This document shows, piece after piece, positions 10,901 to 18,767 of a stretch of 64,000 nt of DNA. The DNA is from Alistipes sp. (GTDB lineage: Bacteria; Bacteroidota; Bacteroidia; Bacteroidales; Rikenellaceae): NCBI GenBank assembly GCA_022767745.1, contig JALENN010000009.1:124001-188000 (forward strand), in the 5' to 3' direction. A model generated the notes under the pieces. It had not been told where the DNA came from. It saw nothing but the letters and a program-made list of their open reading frames with translations, and searched no databases. The translations under genes and the position numbers were made by a program. Position 1 is the stretch's first letter. Every line of letters starts with the position of its first letter.

Positions 10901-11035
10901 GTTACCGGCGGCATCCTTCACGACGCCTCTGACCGTATTTTGCTGGGCCGCGGCGCCAAGGCTGCTGATTCCGAATGCGAATATCAGAATCGCAGTCAGC
11001 CACCATTGGTGGGTGGGGGTAGATTTAAGTCTCAT
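7901..11035 (-). CDS. SusC/RagA-family TonB-linked outer-membrane transporter
   Basis: 1044 residues. The start is the ATG whose CAT is at 11033-11035, because it gives a signal peptide ending near GAAAQ; the frame runs open to 11110 without sense upstream. A carboxypeptidase-regulatory-like domain (about 33-110) precedes the SusC hallmark EDVVVIGYGT. The plug follows with the family motif PLIVLDGVIYNG and SAAIYGAKSANGVI, then a 22-strand-type barrel rich in aromatic residues. It imports a ligand captured by the SusD-like partner downstream, powered by TonB. A near-consensus -7 element (TATATTCG on minus, 11223-11230) lies about 190 bp upstream. Confidence 0.96.
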   Translation of the reverse strand: MRLKSTPTHQWWLTAILIFAFGISSLGAAAQQNTVRGVVKDAAGNPIIGASVVEKGTTNGMNTDENGAYFLQLRSKTPTLEFSFVGYTSQSVVVGAQTVIDITLQEDKAQLEDVVVIGYGTAKKKDLTGAISTVNTESLTSEAPRSVSDLLRSAAAGLNVSMSTDAEAAGSYSIRGTTTLSAGSSPLIVLDGVIYNGSITDINPYDVESVDVLKDASSAAIYGAKSANGVICINTKKGRGGRPTISFNANVGFVQRARPVNVLDGEGFVKFRQDYEEGQLTAEERAKVPEKFTDPRKLQNVDLLTWYNYDQAVPATSIPDQETLMRTWLSRLEFKTIEQDNYLAGIETDWDDIVYQTGLQQDYTASISNNNEHTSYYWSVGYADREGVIVGNRYTNLRTRLNLKSKVTDWMTVGMNAQFAERKGGYLQADHGQRENNSPYTVFTMDQDSPYFRYPSGDNNTLNPFYENTFIDRRQITQTLNASLFAIINLPFGIEYQMNYTPYFKWYEYYNHNSSESPSYEALGGSATRQHQKTYNWQLDNVIRWQREFGKHNINITLLQNAEKNQYWSDSMSATNFTPMDILGWHRMQAGTEQTISSDDTYDTGDALMARLFYSYDDTYMITASIRRDGYSAFGQGNPRASFPSVAVGWVFSNEKFMEKAKWLNYGKLRVSWGENGNRDIGRYAALSTLTSSLHPYIDSTTGTVFTTSQIWVDKLANTNLSWETTESWNFGLDFGLFNNVLRGSAEFYVAKTKDLLVSRSIPSITGFSSIYDNLGQLNNHGFELTLNATPIQNKVFTWDSSLTFSLNRRKIVHLYGTYEDVYDDQGNVIGQKECDDVNNGWYIGHDTNQIYGYKRIGVWQLGEEEEAAVYGLKPGDFKYLDVDGNGVMNTDDKVWQGYTTPRYRLSWRNEFNFKNGISFSFMLYGNLGQWGTLNRAANAVSQPDRHTTIEIDRWTVDNPTNDYARIGSTNIGNNYVRKDFVRMESMALSYRLPKKWISKLWMDSATISLTVRNAFVLTGWYLGDPEQGDLTPRTWNINLNFTM

Positions 11036-11429
11036 AACGTGTGTTTTAGGTTTTAGGTAGGTAGTTCTGGTTGTGTGATTGGGCGGTTGCCGCCTGTTGG
11101 TGGCCGGCATACCGCACGAAGAGAGGATAGTCCGTTTCTCAAATCATAGGCAACAGAAATCTTATATATTAAAATATATACGTTAAATATGTATCGAGTG
11201 GAATCCCCGCAATTATGTAATGCGAATATAAGTTTTTTTTTATAAAAAAGCAATATGTAAAATGATTTTCGGGGTATTTATGCGGCTTGGTTTGCGATAA
11301 AAACGCTAAGTCGTTTCATGCCCTCGGACCGAGCCGCCTTGCACGACGGGAGCGCGTACGGATGTCGTGTGCGGATTGGTTGCGCGTTACGCGAAAATTG
11401 TATGGGGTACTGCGGCCGGATGCGGCGTT
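11036..11429. other. Gene-free 394-bp region upstream of susC
   Basis: The susC-proximal part is AT-rich, with a T/A run near 11232-11250 and one near-match -7 element on the minus strand at 11223-11230. I see no sensible ORF, tRNA or strong hairpin. It probably holds the susCD promoter with a long leader and the 3' end of the beta-lactamase-family transcript. Confidence 0.5.
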
Positions 11430-12518
11430 TCAGCGCGTGGCGGCGGCGCCGTAATGCCGTATGATGGCCTCGGCGGGAATCTGCGCCAGGTCGTCCCAGA
11501 AACGCTCGTCGTCGGAGCGGCGGTTTGTCAGCAGTACGAACGACAGGCGGTCGTCGATACGCATCATCACGGCGGCCGTGCCGGGCAGCGATCCGGTGTG
11601 TATCCACCGCTCGAAACCGAAGTAGAACTGCGAGGCTAACGGGTCGGGGATTATGTCGCGCACGGCGGGATTGCGGTCGATGCGTATCATCAGGCGGGCC
11701 ACATCCGTGGCCGAGGCTATCCAGCCGCCGTGGGCGTCCATGCGTTGTATGTCGAGGTAGTATGTGCCGCCGATCTCGTGCGGCTGCAGGCAGTATGACG
11801 GTTCGTCGTGCCGCGGGCGCGCGCCGTGCGGCTCACCCACACGCATGCGGTGTATGCGACAGGGGCGGAGCAGGTGGCGGCGGATGAAACGTTCGTATGG
11901 CATGCCGCTCACCTTTTCGATGACGCGTCCCAGCACCAGATACCCGAAGTTGGAGTAGCTGTAACGCTCGCCGGGTGCGGCGGCGAGGGGGCGTGCGGCT
12001 AACATGCGGGCGATGATCTGCCGCTGCGTGGCGCCGGCGTTGGCGAACATCGGGTCGTCGGGGATATTCTCCCACCCGCCTGTGTGCTCCAGCAGGTGGC
12101 GCACGGTTATCCGCTCCTTGCCCGAACCGTCGGGGACGGGGCCGTAGTCGAGGCCTAGGATGCCGTCGCGCCCGAAAACCGTGTCGTCGAGCGAGAGGCG
12201 CCCCTGCGCCGCGAGCAGCAGTATGCCCGCCAGTGTGACGGGTTTCGAGAGGCTGGCTATGCGGTATCGGTCGCGTACGGTGGCGGCCCGGCGCGTGACG
12301 GTATCCTTCACGCCGTATGCGGCCGTGCAGACTATGCGGTCGTCGCACACCACTGCCACGCTGGCTGCGGGCAGGCCGTAACGCTGCATGAGCGACCGTA
12401 CGGCCGAGTCGAGCCCGCGCGGCGGTTCGATGCGGCCCGGCGCGGCGGCTGCCGCAAGGGTGATACAGACGGCTGCTGCCGTGGCGGCGATGCGCAGTAT
12501 GTGGCGTGACGGTGTCAT
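11430..12518 (-). CDS. Exported serine hydrolase, beta-lactamase (class C/AmpC-like) family
   Basis: 362 residues with an Ala-rich signal peptide (1-26). The serine-type beta-lactamase/DD-peptidase fold is indicated by S-x-x-K (SLSK, residues 89-92), the Y-x-N motif YSN (188-190) and a late HTG triad in the segment GFERWIHTGSLPGT. HLLEHTGGW, a common family block, is near 141-149. Such proteins may be peptidases, esterases or penicillin-binding proteins; resistance cannot be inferred from the fold alone. It is transcribed singly from a perfect -7 element at 12554-12561. Confidence 0.9.
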   Translation of the reverse strand: MTPSRHILRIAATAAAVCITLAAAAAPGRIEPPRGLDSAVRSLMQRYGLPAASVAVVCDDRIVCTAAYGVKDTVTRRAATVRDRYRIASLSKPVTLAGILLLAAQGRLSLDDTVFGRDGILGLDYGPVPDGSGKERITVRHLLEHTGGWENIPDDPMFANAGATQRQIIARMLAARPLAAAPGERYSYSNFGYLVLGRVIEKVSGMPYERFIRRHLLRPCRIHRMRVGEPHGARPRHDEPSYCLQPHEIGGTYYLDIQRMDAHGGWIASATDVARLMIRIDRNPAVRDIIPDPLASQFYFGFERWIHTGSLPGTAAVMMRIDDRLSFVLLTNRRSDDERFWDDLAQIPAEAIIRHYGAAATR

Positions 12519-12553
12519 GATGCGGCGTGTGTGTGGCCCAGGGCCGCAGTCGC

Positions 12554-12561
12554 AAAATTAG
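12554..12561 (-). promoter_or_regulatory. -7 promoter element of the serine hydrolase gene
   Basis: CAAAATTA on plus reads TAATTTTG on minus, 36 bp before the ATG at 12518. Confidence 0.6.
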
Positions 12562-12617
12562 TGAAAAATTTCATCGTGCAGGGTTGGGCTATGTCGGTAA
12601 TTTGTATTAATTTCACA

Positions 12618-12704
12618 TTACGTAACGGCCTGCGGACTCCGTGACGGGACGGGTGCCGCAGCATGGCTGCATCTGCCGCCGCACCGGCGCCGGCCGTGAC
12701 GTAA
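12618..12704 (+). promoter_or_regulatory. Structured leader upstream of the YitT-family gene
   Basis: Two 13-nt arms, TTACGTAACGGCC (12618-12630) and GGCCGTGACGTAA (12692-12704), pair at 12 of 13 positions. Nested inside, GGTGCCG (12652-12658) pairs with CGGCGCC (12685-12691) through one G-U, and a small CAGC/GCTG hairpin lies within that. The outer helix ends 20 nt before the ATG at 12724. It could be a cis-regulatory RNA, but GC-rich DNA folds easily. Confidence 0.4.
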
Positions 12705-12723
12705 CAAACTATCGCTGACTGCT

Positions 12724-13623
12724 ATGACTACGCCTAAACTGACCCTGCGTGGAGCGCTCGTGACGCTCAAGGAGTACACGATCATGACCCTTGGCATGTT
12801 CATCTATTCGTTCGGATGGATCGGGTGCGTACTGCCCGCCAAGAGCACCGGCGGCGCCGCCTCGGGTCTGGCCATCGTCATCAGTACGGCGCTCGAGAAC
12901 GCCTACGGATGGCATATACAGATCGGAACGATCGTGCTGGCGATAAATGCCGTGCTGCTTGTCGTGGCGGGTATCGTGCTGGGTTGGAACTTCGGCCTGA
13001 AGACCATCTACTGTATCGTCATGCTCTCCATGTCGATGAATCTGTGGCAGTCGATGCTGCCGCCCGAGGATTTCCTCCATCTCGACCGTTTCCTGTCGAT
13101 GGTGCTGGGCGGCGTGATCACGGGCTTCGGCGTGGCGATGGCCATAATGCAGGGTGGTTCGGCGGGAGGTACCGATATCGTGGCCATGATCATCAACAAG
13201 TACCGCTCGATAAGCTACGGGCGCATAATCTTCGCCCTCGACTTCATGATCATAGCCTCGTCGCTGCTTGTCGGTTTCTCGATCGACGCGGCCATCTACG
13301 GCTACATCATGACGTTGGTGTTCGGGTATACGGTCGACATGATCCTTGCCGGAAACAAGCAGTCGAACCAGGTCTTCATCATAACGCCGCACTATGACGA
13401 GATCACCGTGCGGCTGAACCGCGACCTTGGGCGCGGCGTGACGCTTATCGAGTCGGAGGGAGGCTATACGCATCACCACTCGAAGATGGTGATGGTTATA
13501 TGCACGCGCCGCGAGACGCTCACGGTGATGAGGTTCGTGCGTCAGATCGACCCCGACGCCTTCATGACCGTGGGATCGGTCATGAGCGTCTACGGCCGCG
13601 GCTTCCAGCCCATAAAGATGTGA
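12724..13623 (+). CDS. YitT-family membrane protein (DUF161 with C-terminal DUF2179)
   Basis: 299 residues. Five or six hydrophobic helices occupy residues about 20-210, including a Gly-rich stretch FGVAMAIMQGGSAGGTDIVA typical of YitT proteins. A soluble C-terminal domain follows (about 215-299; TVRLNRDLGRGVTLIESEGG and HHHSKMVM), matching DUF2179. The molecular function of this family is not established; some members have been suggested to be transporters. The ATG at 12724 gives a normal family N terminus. The gene is followed by 105 bp before the next coding region, so co-transcription with the GNAT genes is uncertain. Confidence 0.88.
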   Translation: MTTPKLTLRGALVTLKEYTIMTLGMFIYSFGWIGCVLPAKSTGGAASGLAIVISTALENAYGWHIQIGTIVLAINAVLLVVAGIVLGWNFGLKTIYCIVMLSMSMNLWQSMLPPEDFLHLDRFLSMVLGGVITGFGVAMAIMQGGSAGGTDIVAMIINKYRSISYGRIIFALDFMIIASSLLVGFSIDAAIYGYIMTLVFGYTVDMILAGNKQSNQVFIITPHYDEITVRLNRDLGRGVTLIESEGGYTHHHSKMVMVICTRRETLTVMRFVRQIDPDAFMTVGSVMSVYGRGFQPIKM

Positions 13624-13728
13624 CGCGGAACGGCGGGGCGTGGACTGCGTCCCGGAATATCCCGATTGCCTGCCGCGCGGGTTGTTCGTAAGGGCGGCGC
13701 ATGTTATGTCGGTTGTTGATTTTATGTT

Positions 13729-14178
13729 ATGATTGAGATAGTTGAGATAGGGAAAGACCGCAAGCGTTACCTCGGCCTTCTGCTCATGGCCGACGAGCAG
13801 GAGTCCATGATCGACCGTTACATCGCGCGGGGCGATATGTTCGCCGCCGTGGCCGACGGGCAGGTGTGCGGCGTGTGCGTGGTGACCGACGAGGACTGCG
13901 GCACGGCCGAGATAAAGAATCTGGCGGTGGAGCCTGTCTGGCGCGGAAGGGGCGTCGGACGCATGATGGTGGACTTCGTGCGGCGGCGTTGCCGCGGGCG
14001 TTTTTCGCGCCTTACGGTCGGCACGGGCGATTCCCCCTCCACGGTGCCATTTTACGAGCGGTGCGGTTTCCGCCGTTCGCACACGGTGAAGGATTTTTTC
14101 GTCGACAACTACGACCACCCGATAGTCGAGGCGGGCGTGGTGTTGCGCGATATGGTATATTTCAGTATGGATGTTTGA
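13729..14178 (+). CDS. GNAT-family N-acetyltransferase
   Basis: 149 residues. The acetyl-CoA pyrophosphate-binding signature of the GNAT fold is visible as WRGRGVGRMM (Q/R-x-x-G-x-G/A) at about residues 71-80, preceded by the beta-4 strand IKNLAVEP and followed by FYERCGFRRSHTVKDFF, the usual beta-5/alpha-4 region. It transfers an acetyl group to an unknown amine. It is the first of four closely packed small plus-strand genes. Confidence 0.85.
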   Translation: MIEIVEIGKDRKRYLGLLLMADEQESMIDRYIARGDMFAAVADGQVCGVCVVTDEDCGTAEIKNLAVEPVWRGRGVGRMMVDFVRRRCRGRFSRLTVGTGDSPSTVPFYERCGFRRSHTVKDFFVDNYDHPIVEAGVVLRDMVYFSMDV

Positions 14179-14220
14179 CGCGCAGGCCCGCGCGGCCTTG
14201 CGCAAGGTAAGGAACAGGAT

Positions 14221-14667
14221 ATGGAGAGTGTGGAGATACGCGAGTTCGGCATGCGGGATATGCCGTTGGCCGACGGAATCGTCAGGCTGTTGGGGCAGCT
14301 GACCTCGTCGGATGTGGGTCTCACGGCCGGGCGGCTGGCCTCGATTGCGGCCGACGGGGCAAGCCGTCTGTGGCTGCTGCTGGTGGACGGACGCGTGGCG
14401 GGGATGCTCGCCATGGGGCTGTATACGACACCCACGGGCCGCAAGGCGTGGATCGAGGATGTTGTGGTAGATGAGGCCTTTCGCGGACGCGGTTTCGGCC
14501 GCATGCTCGTCGAGCATGCCGTGGCCTCGGCCCGCGGGTGGGTTCCCGTGACGCTGATGCTCACGTCGCGGCCCTCGCGCGAGGCGGCCAATTCGCTCTA
14601 CCGCTCGGCGGACTTCGGCCTCAAGCCGACGAATGTTTACAGGATGGATATTGAAAACGAGGAATAA
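14221..14667 (+). CDS. GNAT-family N-acetyltransferase (second copy)
   Basis: 148 residues. The GNAT signature FRGRGFGRML lies at about residues 88-97 after the strand WIEDVVVDE, with ANSLYRSADFGLKPTNVYRM near the C terminus. It is a different branch from the upstream GNAT, to which it shows only motif-level similarity. It starts 42 bp after the preceding stop and ends 6 bp before the next gene, so it is probably in the same operon. Substrate unknown. Confidence 0.85.
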   Translation: MESVEIREFGMRDMPLADGIVRLLGQLTSSDVGLTAGRLASIAADGASRLWLLLVDGRVAGMLAMGLYTTPTGRKAWIEDVVVDEAFRGRGFGRMLVEHAVASARGWVPVTLMLTSRPSREAANSLYRSADFGLKPTNVYRMDIENEE

Positions 14668-14673
14668 TCCGAT

Positions 14674-15063
14674 ATGGACGATATGATGCAACGTGCGGCC
14701 GCCACGGTGGCCGCAGCCGATTCGGTTACGCTGACGGCGTGTCGCGAGGGTTACTTCCCGCGTGAAGTGGAGGTTGTCGGGCTGCAGGCGGACGACCTCG
14801 GTACGGTGTGGATGACGGTGCGCGCCGATGCCGCCGCCGCGGTCACCTTCCGGCGTGGGGTGCGTGCGGGTCTGTGCATGCGCCGCGGCAGGGACAGCGT
14901 CACGCTGTCGGGACATATGAGAAGCGTTGATGACGCCGACGCTCTTGCTTCGGGCGGCATCGCCGCCGGACGCGGCCTCTGTGCCGTGCGGTTCACTTCC
15001 GAGAACGCCTCGGTGTGGATCGACGGTCAGCCGGCGCATTACGACTTTGCGGGCCATGAGTGA
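14674..15063 (+). CDS. Small pyridoxamine-phosphate-oxidase-fold-like protein (tentative)
   Basis: 129 residues, no signal peptide or membrane segment. The order of segments (an N-terminal helix with AADSVTLTACREGYFPREVEV, then TVWMTVRADAAAAVTFRRGV, GLCMRRGRDSVTLSGHMRSV, and a late AVRFTSENASVWIDGQ) resembles the split-barrel of small PNPOx-like 'general stress protein 26' proteins, which bind flavin. The match is by pattern only. It overlaps the next gene by 8 bp, so the two are translationally coupled. Confidence 0.6.
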   Translation: MDDMMQRAAATVAAADSVTLTACREGYFPREVEVVGLQADDLGTVWMTVRADAAAAVTFRRGVRAGLCMRRGRDSVTLSGHMRSVDDADALASGGIAAGRGLCAVRFTSENASVWIDGQPAHYDFAGHE

Positions 15064-15649
15064 TGCCGCAGCCCGCGCCGTCGAGCGCCATCCCCTGGAG
15101 CCGTTCCTTCCCGACGGCTGCCGTCTGCTTATGCTGGGCAGTTTCCCGCCCGAGCGGCGGCGGTGGTCGATGGAGTTCTTCTATCCCAACTTCAACAACG
15201 ACATGTGGCGTATCATGGGGCTGATCTTCCACGGCGACCGCGACTGCTTTGTCGTGGCGGGCGGGCGTTGTTTCGACCGTGCTGCCGTCGAGGCCTTCTG
15301 CGCGGAGCGCGGCATCGGTCTGTACGATACCGCCTCGGAGGTGCGGCGGCTTGCCGGTAATGCCTCGGACAAGTTCCTTGAGGTGGTGACGCCCACCGAC
15401 GTGCGGGTGCTGCTGCGTACCGTGCCCGCGTGCCATGCCGTGGCCGCCACGGGCGAGAAGGCCGCCGTGACATTTGCCGCAGCGTTCGGCTGCGAAGTGC
15501 CGGCCGTGGGACGGTCGGTGGCATTTGCGTTCGAGGAGCGCGCCATGCGTTTCTACCGCATGCCGTCGTCGTCGCGGGCCTACCCCCTGTCACTCGACCG
15601 CAAGGCCGCCGTATATGAGGGTATGTTTCGCGCCGAGGGAATGCTCTAG
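15056..15649 (+). CDS. Uracil-DNA glycosylase superfamily protein
   Basis: 197 residues from the ATG at 15056, which overlaps the previous stop; a longer open frame begins at 14927 but would run through the upstream gene. Early LMLGSFPPERRRWSMEFFYPN resembles the motif A region of the UDG superfamily (G-S-x-P-x-x-x-x...FY), followed by NNDMWRIMGLIF. The C-terminal part has RFYRMPSSSRAYPLS, like the substrate-binding loop of Mug/TDG-like or family-5-like enzymes. It probably removes uracil or mismatched bases from DNA, or is an uncharacterised member of the fold. It ends before a strong convergent terminator. Confidence 0.75.
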   Translation: MSDAAARAVERHPLEPFLPDGCRLLMLGSFPPERRRWSMEFFYPNFNNDMWRIMGLIFHGDRDCFVVAGGRCFDRAAVEAFCAERGIGLYDTASEVRRLAGNASDKFLEVVTPTDVRVLLRTVPACHAVAATGEKAAVTFAAAFGCEVPAVGRSVAFAFEERAMRFYRMPSSSRAYPLSLDRKAAVYEGMFRAEGML

Positions 15650-15667
15650 TGTGCGGCAGACAATACG

Positions 15668-15703
15668 ACAGCGCCCCGATGCCAATGAGCATCGGGGCGC
15701 TGT
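15668..15703. terminator. Bidirectional terminator
   Basis: Perfect 15-bp stem (15668-15682 with 15689-15703, core GCGCCCCGATGC) and a 6-nt loop between convergent genes, with TTTGT following on the plus strand. Confidence 0.8.
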
Positions 15704-15721
15704 TTGTCTCTGCGGCGGGGA

Positions 15722-17860
15722 CTACTTCTTGTCGTCGGTGAACTCGCTCCAGTCGGGTGCGAACTTGTTCATGAGCGTGCGCACGAAGAAGTCGTAACGC
15801 TTGTGGTCGCCGTAGGCGCCGCCCATGGTGTGGCGCTCGCCCGGGAGTACCACCAGCTCGAAATCCTTGCCCGCCTTGATCAGGGCGTTGACGAGTTGCA
15901 TGGTGCTGGCGGGGTCGACGTTGTCGTCCATCTCGCCCACGACGAGCATCAGCGGGCGGCTCAGCTTGTGCGCCATCTCGACGTTGCTGCTCTCGGCGTA
16001 CGACTCGTCGACGGGGTAACCCATCCACTGCTCGTTCCACCATATCTTGTCCATGCGGTTGTCGTGGCAGCCGCAGGCGCTGTATGCGGCCTTGTAGAAC
16101 TCGGGGTACTGAAGCACGGCGGCGGTGCTCTCCTGACCTCCGGCCGAGCATCCGTAGATACCCACGCGCTCGACATCCATGTAGGGGTACTTCTTGGCTG
16201 CGGCCTTTATCCATGCTATGCGGTCGGGCAGGCCGGCATCTTTGAGGTTCTTGTAGCACATCTCCTCGAACTCCTTCGAGCGGAACGAGGTTCCCATGGC
16301 GTCGAGCTGTACGACGATGAAGCCCAGCTCTGCGAGCGATGTGGTGTTCCAGTTGTAGGGCATGAAGCTCTTGGGTACGTAGGCGCTGCCGGGGCCGGCA
16401 TAGATATACTCGATGACGGGATACGACTTCTTGGGGTCGAAGTTCGACGGGCGCTGTATGATGCCCCACATGAGGGTCTTGCCGTCGCGGCCCGGGGCGG
16501 CGAATACCTCGGGTGCCTGCCATCCCTCGGCCAGCAGGGCCGAGATGTCGGCCTTCTCGAGTTTCATCACCAGCTTGCCCGTGCGGCCGTCGCGCAGTTC
16601 GGTGACGGGGGGCATGTCGGCCTTCGAGTAGGTGTCGACGATGAGCGAGCGGTCGGGCGAGAAGACGGCCTTGTGCTCGCCCTCCTCGGGCGTGAGGCAT
16701 ACGGGCTCACCCTCGTCGATGCCCACGCGGTAGTAGTGTACCAGATAGGGGTCCTCCTTGGGGTTCATTCCGCTGGCGGTAAAGTAGATGATGCCCTGCT
16801 CCTCGTCGACGTCGACGATGCTGCGCACGTACCACTCGCCGCTGGTGATCTGACGCTTCACCTCGCCCGAGGCCACATCGTAGAGATAGATGTGGTTGTG
16901 GTTGTCGCGCTCGCTGGTCCACAGCAGTTCCTTGTTGTCGCGTATGTAGCGGCGCCACAGGCGGCTGTAGTTGACGAACTTGTCGCTCGTCTCCTCCACG
17001 ACGGTGCGCACCTGGCCCGTCGAGGCCGTGTACTCGAGCAGGCGGTATACCTTGTGTCCGCGCTGGTTGTATTCGAAGTATATCTTGTCGTTGCCGCCGA
17101 GCCAGTAGGGGTGTCCGAGGTTGTACTGCTGGCTGAAGAGCTCGGTCGAGGGGGCGTAGAGCGTACCCGTGGCCACATCGACGATGCGGGGCTCGCGGTA
17201 GTCCACCTCGTCGCCGGGCTTGCAGTACTCCATGGTGTGGAGCTTGGGCTGGAGCTGGTCCGAGGGCGACGACTCGACGAAGCTTACGTAGTGCTTCTCG
17301 GCGCGGCGCAGCTTGCTGGCGGCGATGCGCGTGCCGTCGGCCGACCACGACATGTAGCACGAGTAGTAGAAGCCCAGGCCGCCGTCGTCGGTCAGGCGGC
17401 GCTCGGTGCCGTCGGCCGTGTTGCGCACGTAGATGTTGTAGTTCTTGATGAAGGCCTCCTGCGTGCCGTCGGGGCTTTTGACGGGGCCTCCCTCATTCTC
17501 GGGGTCGGTCACCATCCAGTGCTTGGCGGGGCGCTGCGGGCCGCGGGGACGCTGCGGCTGCGGTTCGGGTATGCCGGCTGCGGCGCGTGCCTCGGCTATG
17601 GTGGCGTACTCGGTGCGGCAGCGCTGCGCGGGGTCGACGGCGACATATTTCTCGCCTTCGGCCGTGCGCGTGCGGTAGATGAAGGCCGTACCGGCCTCGT
17701 TCCACTTGATGTCGGCAACGGTGCCGAGAACCTTCTCGTAGGTGAATTTGCCCGACGCGTCGAATGCGCGGCGGTAATCCTCGACTTCGCCCTGTGCGGC
17801 GGCTCCGAGAGTGGTGGCCGCGGCAAGAAACGCGAGGATCGTCTTTCTGGTGTTGATCAT
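15722..17860 (-). CDS. Exported S9-family prolyl oligopeptidase (DPP IV-like)
   Basis: 712 residues from the ATG at 17858-17860, which begins a signal peptide ending GAAAQ; the open frame to 18055 has no sensible upstream start. The N-terminal two thirds is a beta-propeller of the DPP IV type. The C-terminal alpha/beta-hydrolase domain has the nucleophile elbow GCSAGG with Ser572, an acid in GEMDDNVDP, and His677 in GERH. The spacing and the SPDRS/YAGPGSAY blocks fit S9B/S9C exopeptidases of Bacteroidales, which trim dipeptides from peptides in the periplasm. It is monocistronic, with its own -7 element (17910-17917). Confidence 0.92.
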   Translation of the reverse strand: MINTRKTILAFLAAATTLGAAAQGEVEDYRRAFDASGKFTYEKVLGTVADIKWNEAGTAFIYRTRTAEGEKYVAVDPAQRCRTEYATIAEARAAAGIPEPQPQRPRGPQRPAKHWMVTDPENEGGPVKSPDGTQEAFIKNYNIYVRNTADGTERRLTDDGGLGFYYSCYMSWSADGTRIAASKLRRAEKHYVSFVESSPSDQLQPKLHTMEYCKPGDEVDYREPRIVDVATGTLYAPSTELFSQQYNLGHPYWLGGNDKIYFEYNQRGHKVYRLLEYTASTGQVRTVVEETSDKFVNYSRLWRRYIRDNKELLWTSERDNHNHIYLYDVASGEVKRQITSGEWYVRSIVDVDEEQGIIYFTASGMNPKEDPYLVHYYRVGIDEGEPVCLTPEEGEHKAVFSPDRSLIVDTYSKADMPPVTELRDGRTGKLVMKLEKADISALLAEGWQAPEVFAAPGRDGKTLMWGIIQRPSNFDPKKSYPVIEYIYAGPGSAYVPKSFMPYNWNTTSLAELGFIVVQLDAMGTSFRSKEFEEMCYKNLKDAGLPDRIAWIKAAAKKYPYMDVERVGIYGCSAGGQESTAAVLQYPEFYKAAYSACGCHDNRMDKIWWNEQWMGYPVDESYAESSNVEMAHKLSRPLMLVVGEMDDNVDPASTMQLVNALIKAGKDFELVVLPGERHTMGGAYGDHKRYDFFVRTLMNKFAPDWSEFTDDKK

Positions 17861-17909
17861 CGTTTGGGTTGGTTTTATGTTTGTTGAATATCTTCCCGGT
17901 TGATTGACG

Positions 17910-17917
17910 CAAATATA
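17910..17917 (-). promoter_or_regulatory. Promoter of the S9 peptidase
   Basis: TATATTTG on minus, with a TTG (plus CAA at 17939-17941) 21 bp further upstream at the -33 position. Both parts of the Bacteroidetes promoter are present. Confidence 0.7.
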
Positions 17918-18043
17918 CGAAAAAGCTGGAGACTGTGGCAAGCCGCATGCGCGGTTTTCGTCTCCCGATATGCCGAACGGCCGCACTTTCCGACCGGTTG
18001 GCGCGCTGTGCGGCGGCCGTGCGCCGTTTGGAGATAAAATTCG

Positions 18044-18051
18044 TACCTTTG
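18044..18051 (+). promoter_or_regulatory. Promoter of the nucleotidyltransferase-fold gene
   Basis: TACCTTTG, a perfect TAnnTTTG match 40 bp before the ATG at 18092, divergent from the S9 peptidase promoter. Confidence 0.55.
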
Positions 18052-18091
18052 GCATGCCGGAATCATCGTAAATGAATTAAAAATCGAATCT

Positions 18092-18691
18092 ATGGAGATC
18101 AGTGACGAAATTCTGGAGAGCGTGTCGCGCGAGCGGTGTGCCCGTGCCCGCGACATCCTGCGCCGCAGCGGCGTGGCCGAGGCGTGGCGGCAGGCGGGAG
18201 ACGAGGTGAACATCGTGGGGTCGCTGCGCATGGGCCTCATGATGAAGCACCGCGACATCGACCTGCACATCTACTCGTCGCCCCTGACGGTGGAGGCGAG
18301 CTTTGCCGCCATGGCGCGCATTGCCGCCTGCCCCAACATCGGTCGCATCGAGTGCTGCAACCTTATGTCCACGCCCGAGCGCTGTATCGAGTGGCACGCC
18401 GAATGGACGGAGCCCGACGGCGAGACGTGGACCATCGACATGATCCACATCGAGCGCGGTTCGCGCTACGACGGTTACTTCGAGCGTATGGCCGACGGCG
18501 TTGTGCGTGCGGCCGACGGGCCGATGCGGCGGGCCATCCTGCGGCTGAAGTGGCTCACCCCCGACAGTGAGCATATCATGGGCGTGGAGTACTACCGTGC
18601 CGTCATCGAGGGCGGCGTGCGCACGTTCGACGAGCTGCAGGCGTGGCGTGCGGCGCATCCCGCCGATGGCGTGGTGGAGTGGATTCCGTAG
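18092..18691 (+). CDS. Nucleotidyltransferase-fold protein of unknown function
   Basis: 199 residues, soluble. NIVGSLRMGL followed by HRDIDLHIY reproduces the G-S ... D-x-D pattern of the DNA polymerase beta-like nucleotidyltransferase fold (about residues 39-60), with a further acidic segment TWTIDMIHIERG near 110-121 that could supply the third metal ligand. The C-terminal half is helical (AILRLKWLTP, FDELQAWRAAHP). Such proteins can be nucleotide transferases or inactive relatives. Its neighbours do not help. It has its own promoter and terminator. Confidence 0.7.
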   Translation: MEISDEILESVSRERCARARDILRRSGVAEAWRQAGDEVNIVGSLRMGLMMKHRDIDLHIYSSPLTVEASFAAMARIAACPNIGRIECCNLMSTPERCIEWHAEWTEPDGETWTIDMIHIERGSRYDGYFERMADGVVRAADGPMRRAILRLKWLTPDSEHIMGVEYYRAVIEGGVRTFDELQAWRAAHPADGVVEWIP

Positions 18692-18710
18692 CGGGACAGG
18701 CCCGAAGACG

Positions 18711-18748
18711 ACAGGAGCGGACTTTCCTCAAGGAAAGTCCGCTCCTGT
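18711..18748. terminator. Bidirectional terminator at the end of the nuo operon
   Basis: Perfect 18-bp stem (18711-18728 with 18731-18748, core GGAGCGGACTTTCC) and a 2-nt formal loop between convergent genes, with TTTT on the plus side. Confidence 0.85.
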
Positions 18749-18767
18749 GTTTTACGCCAGCAAACCT

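Noticed and set aside
12709..15057. 782-codon minus-strand frame
   Set aside because: It crosses four plus-strand genes with clear motifs; composition is Arg/His-rich shadow.
15704..17887. 727-codon plus-strand frame
   Set aside because: Antisense shadow of the S9 peptidase, which has signal peptide, catalytic residues and promoter.
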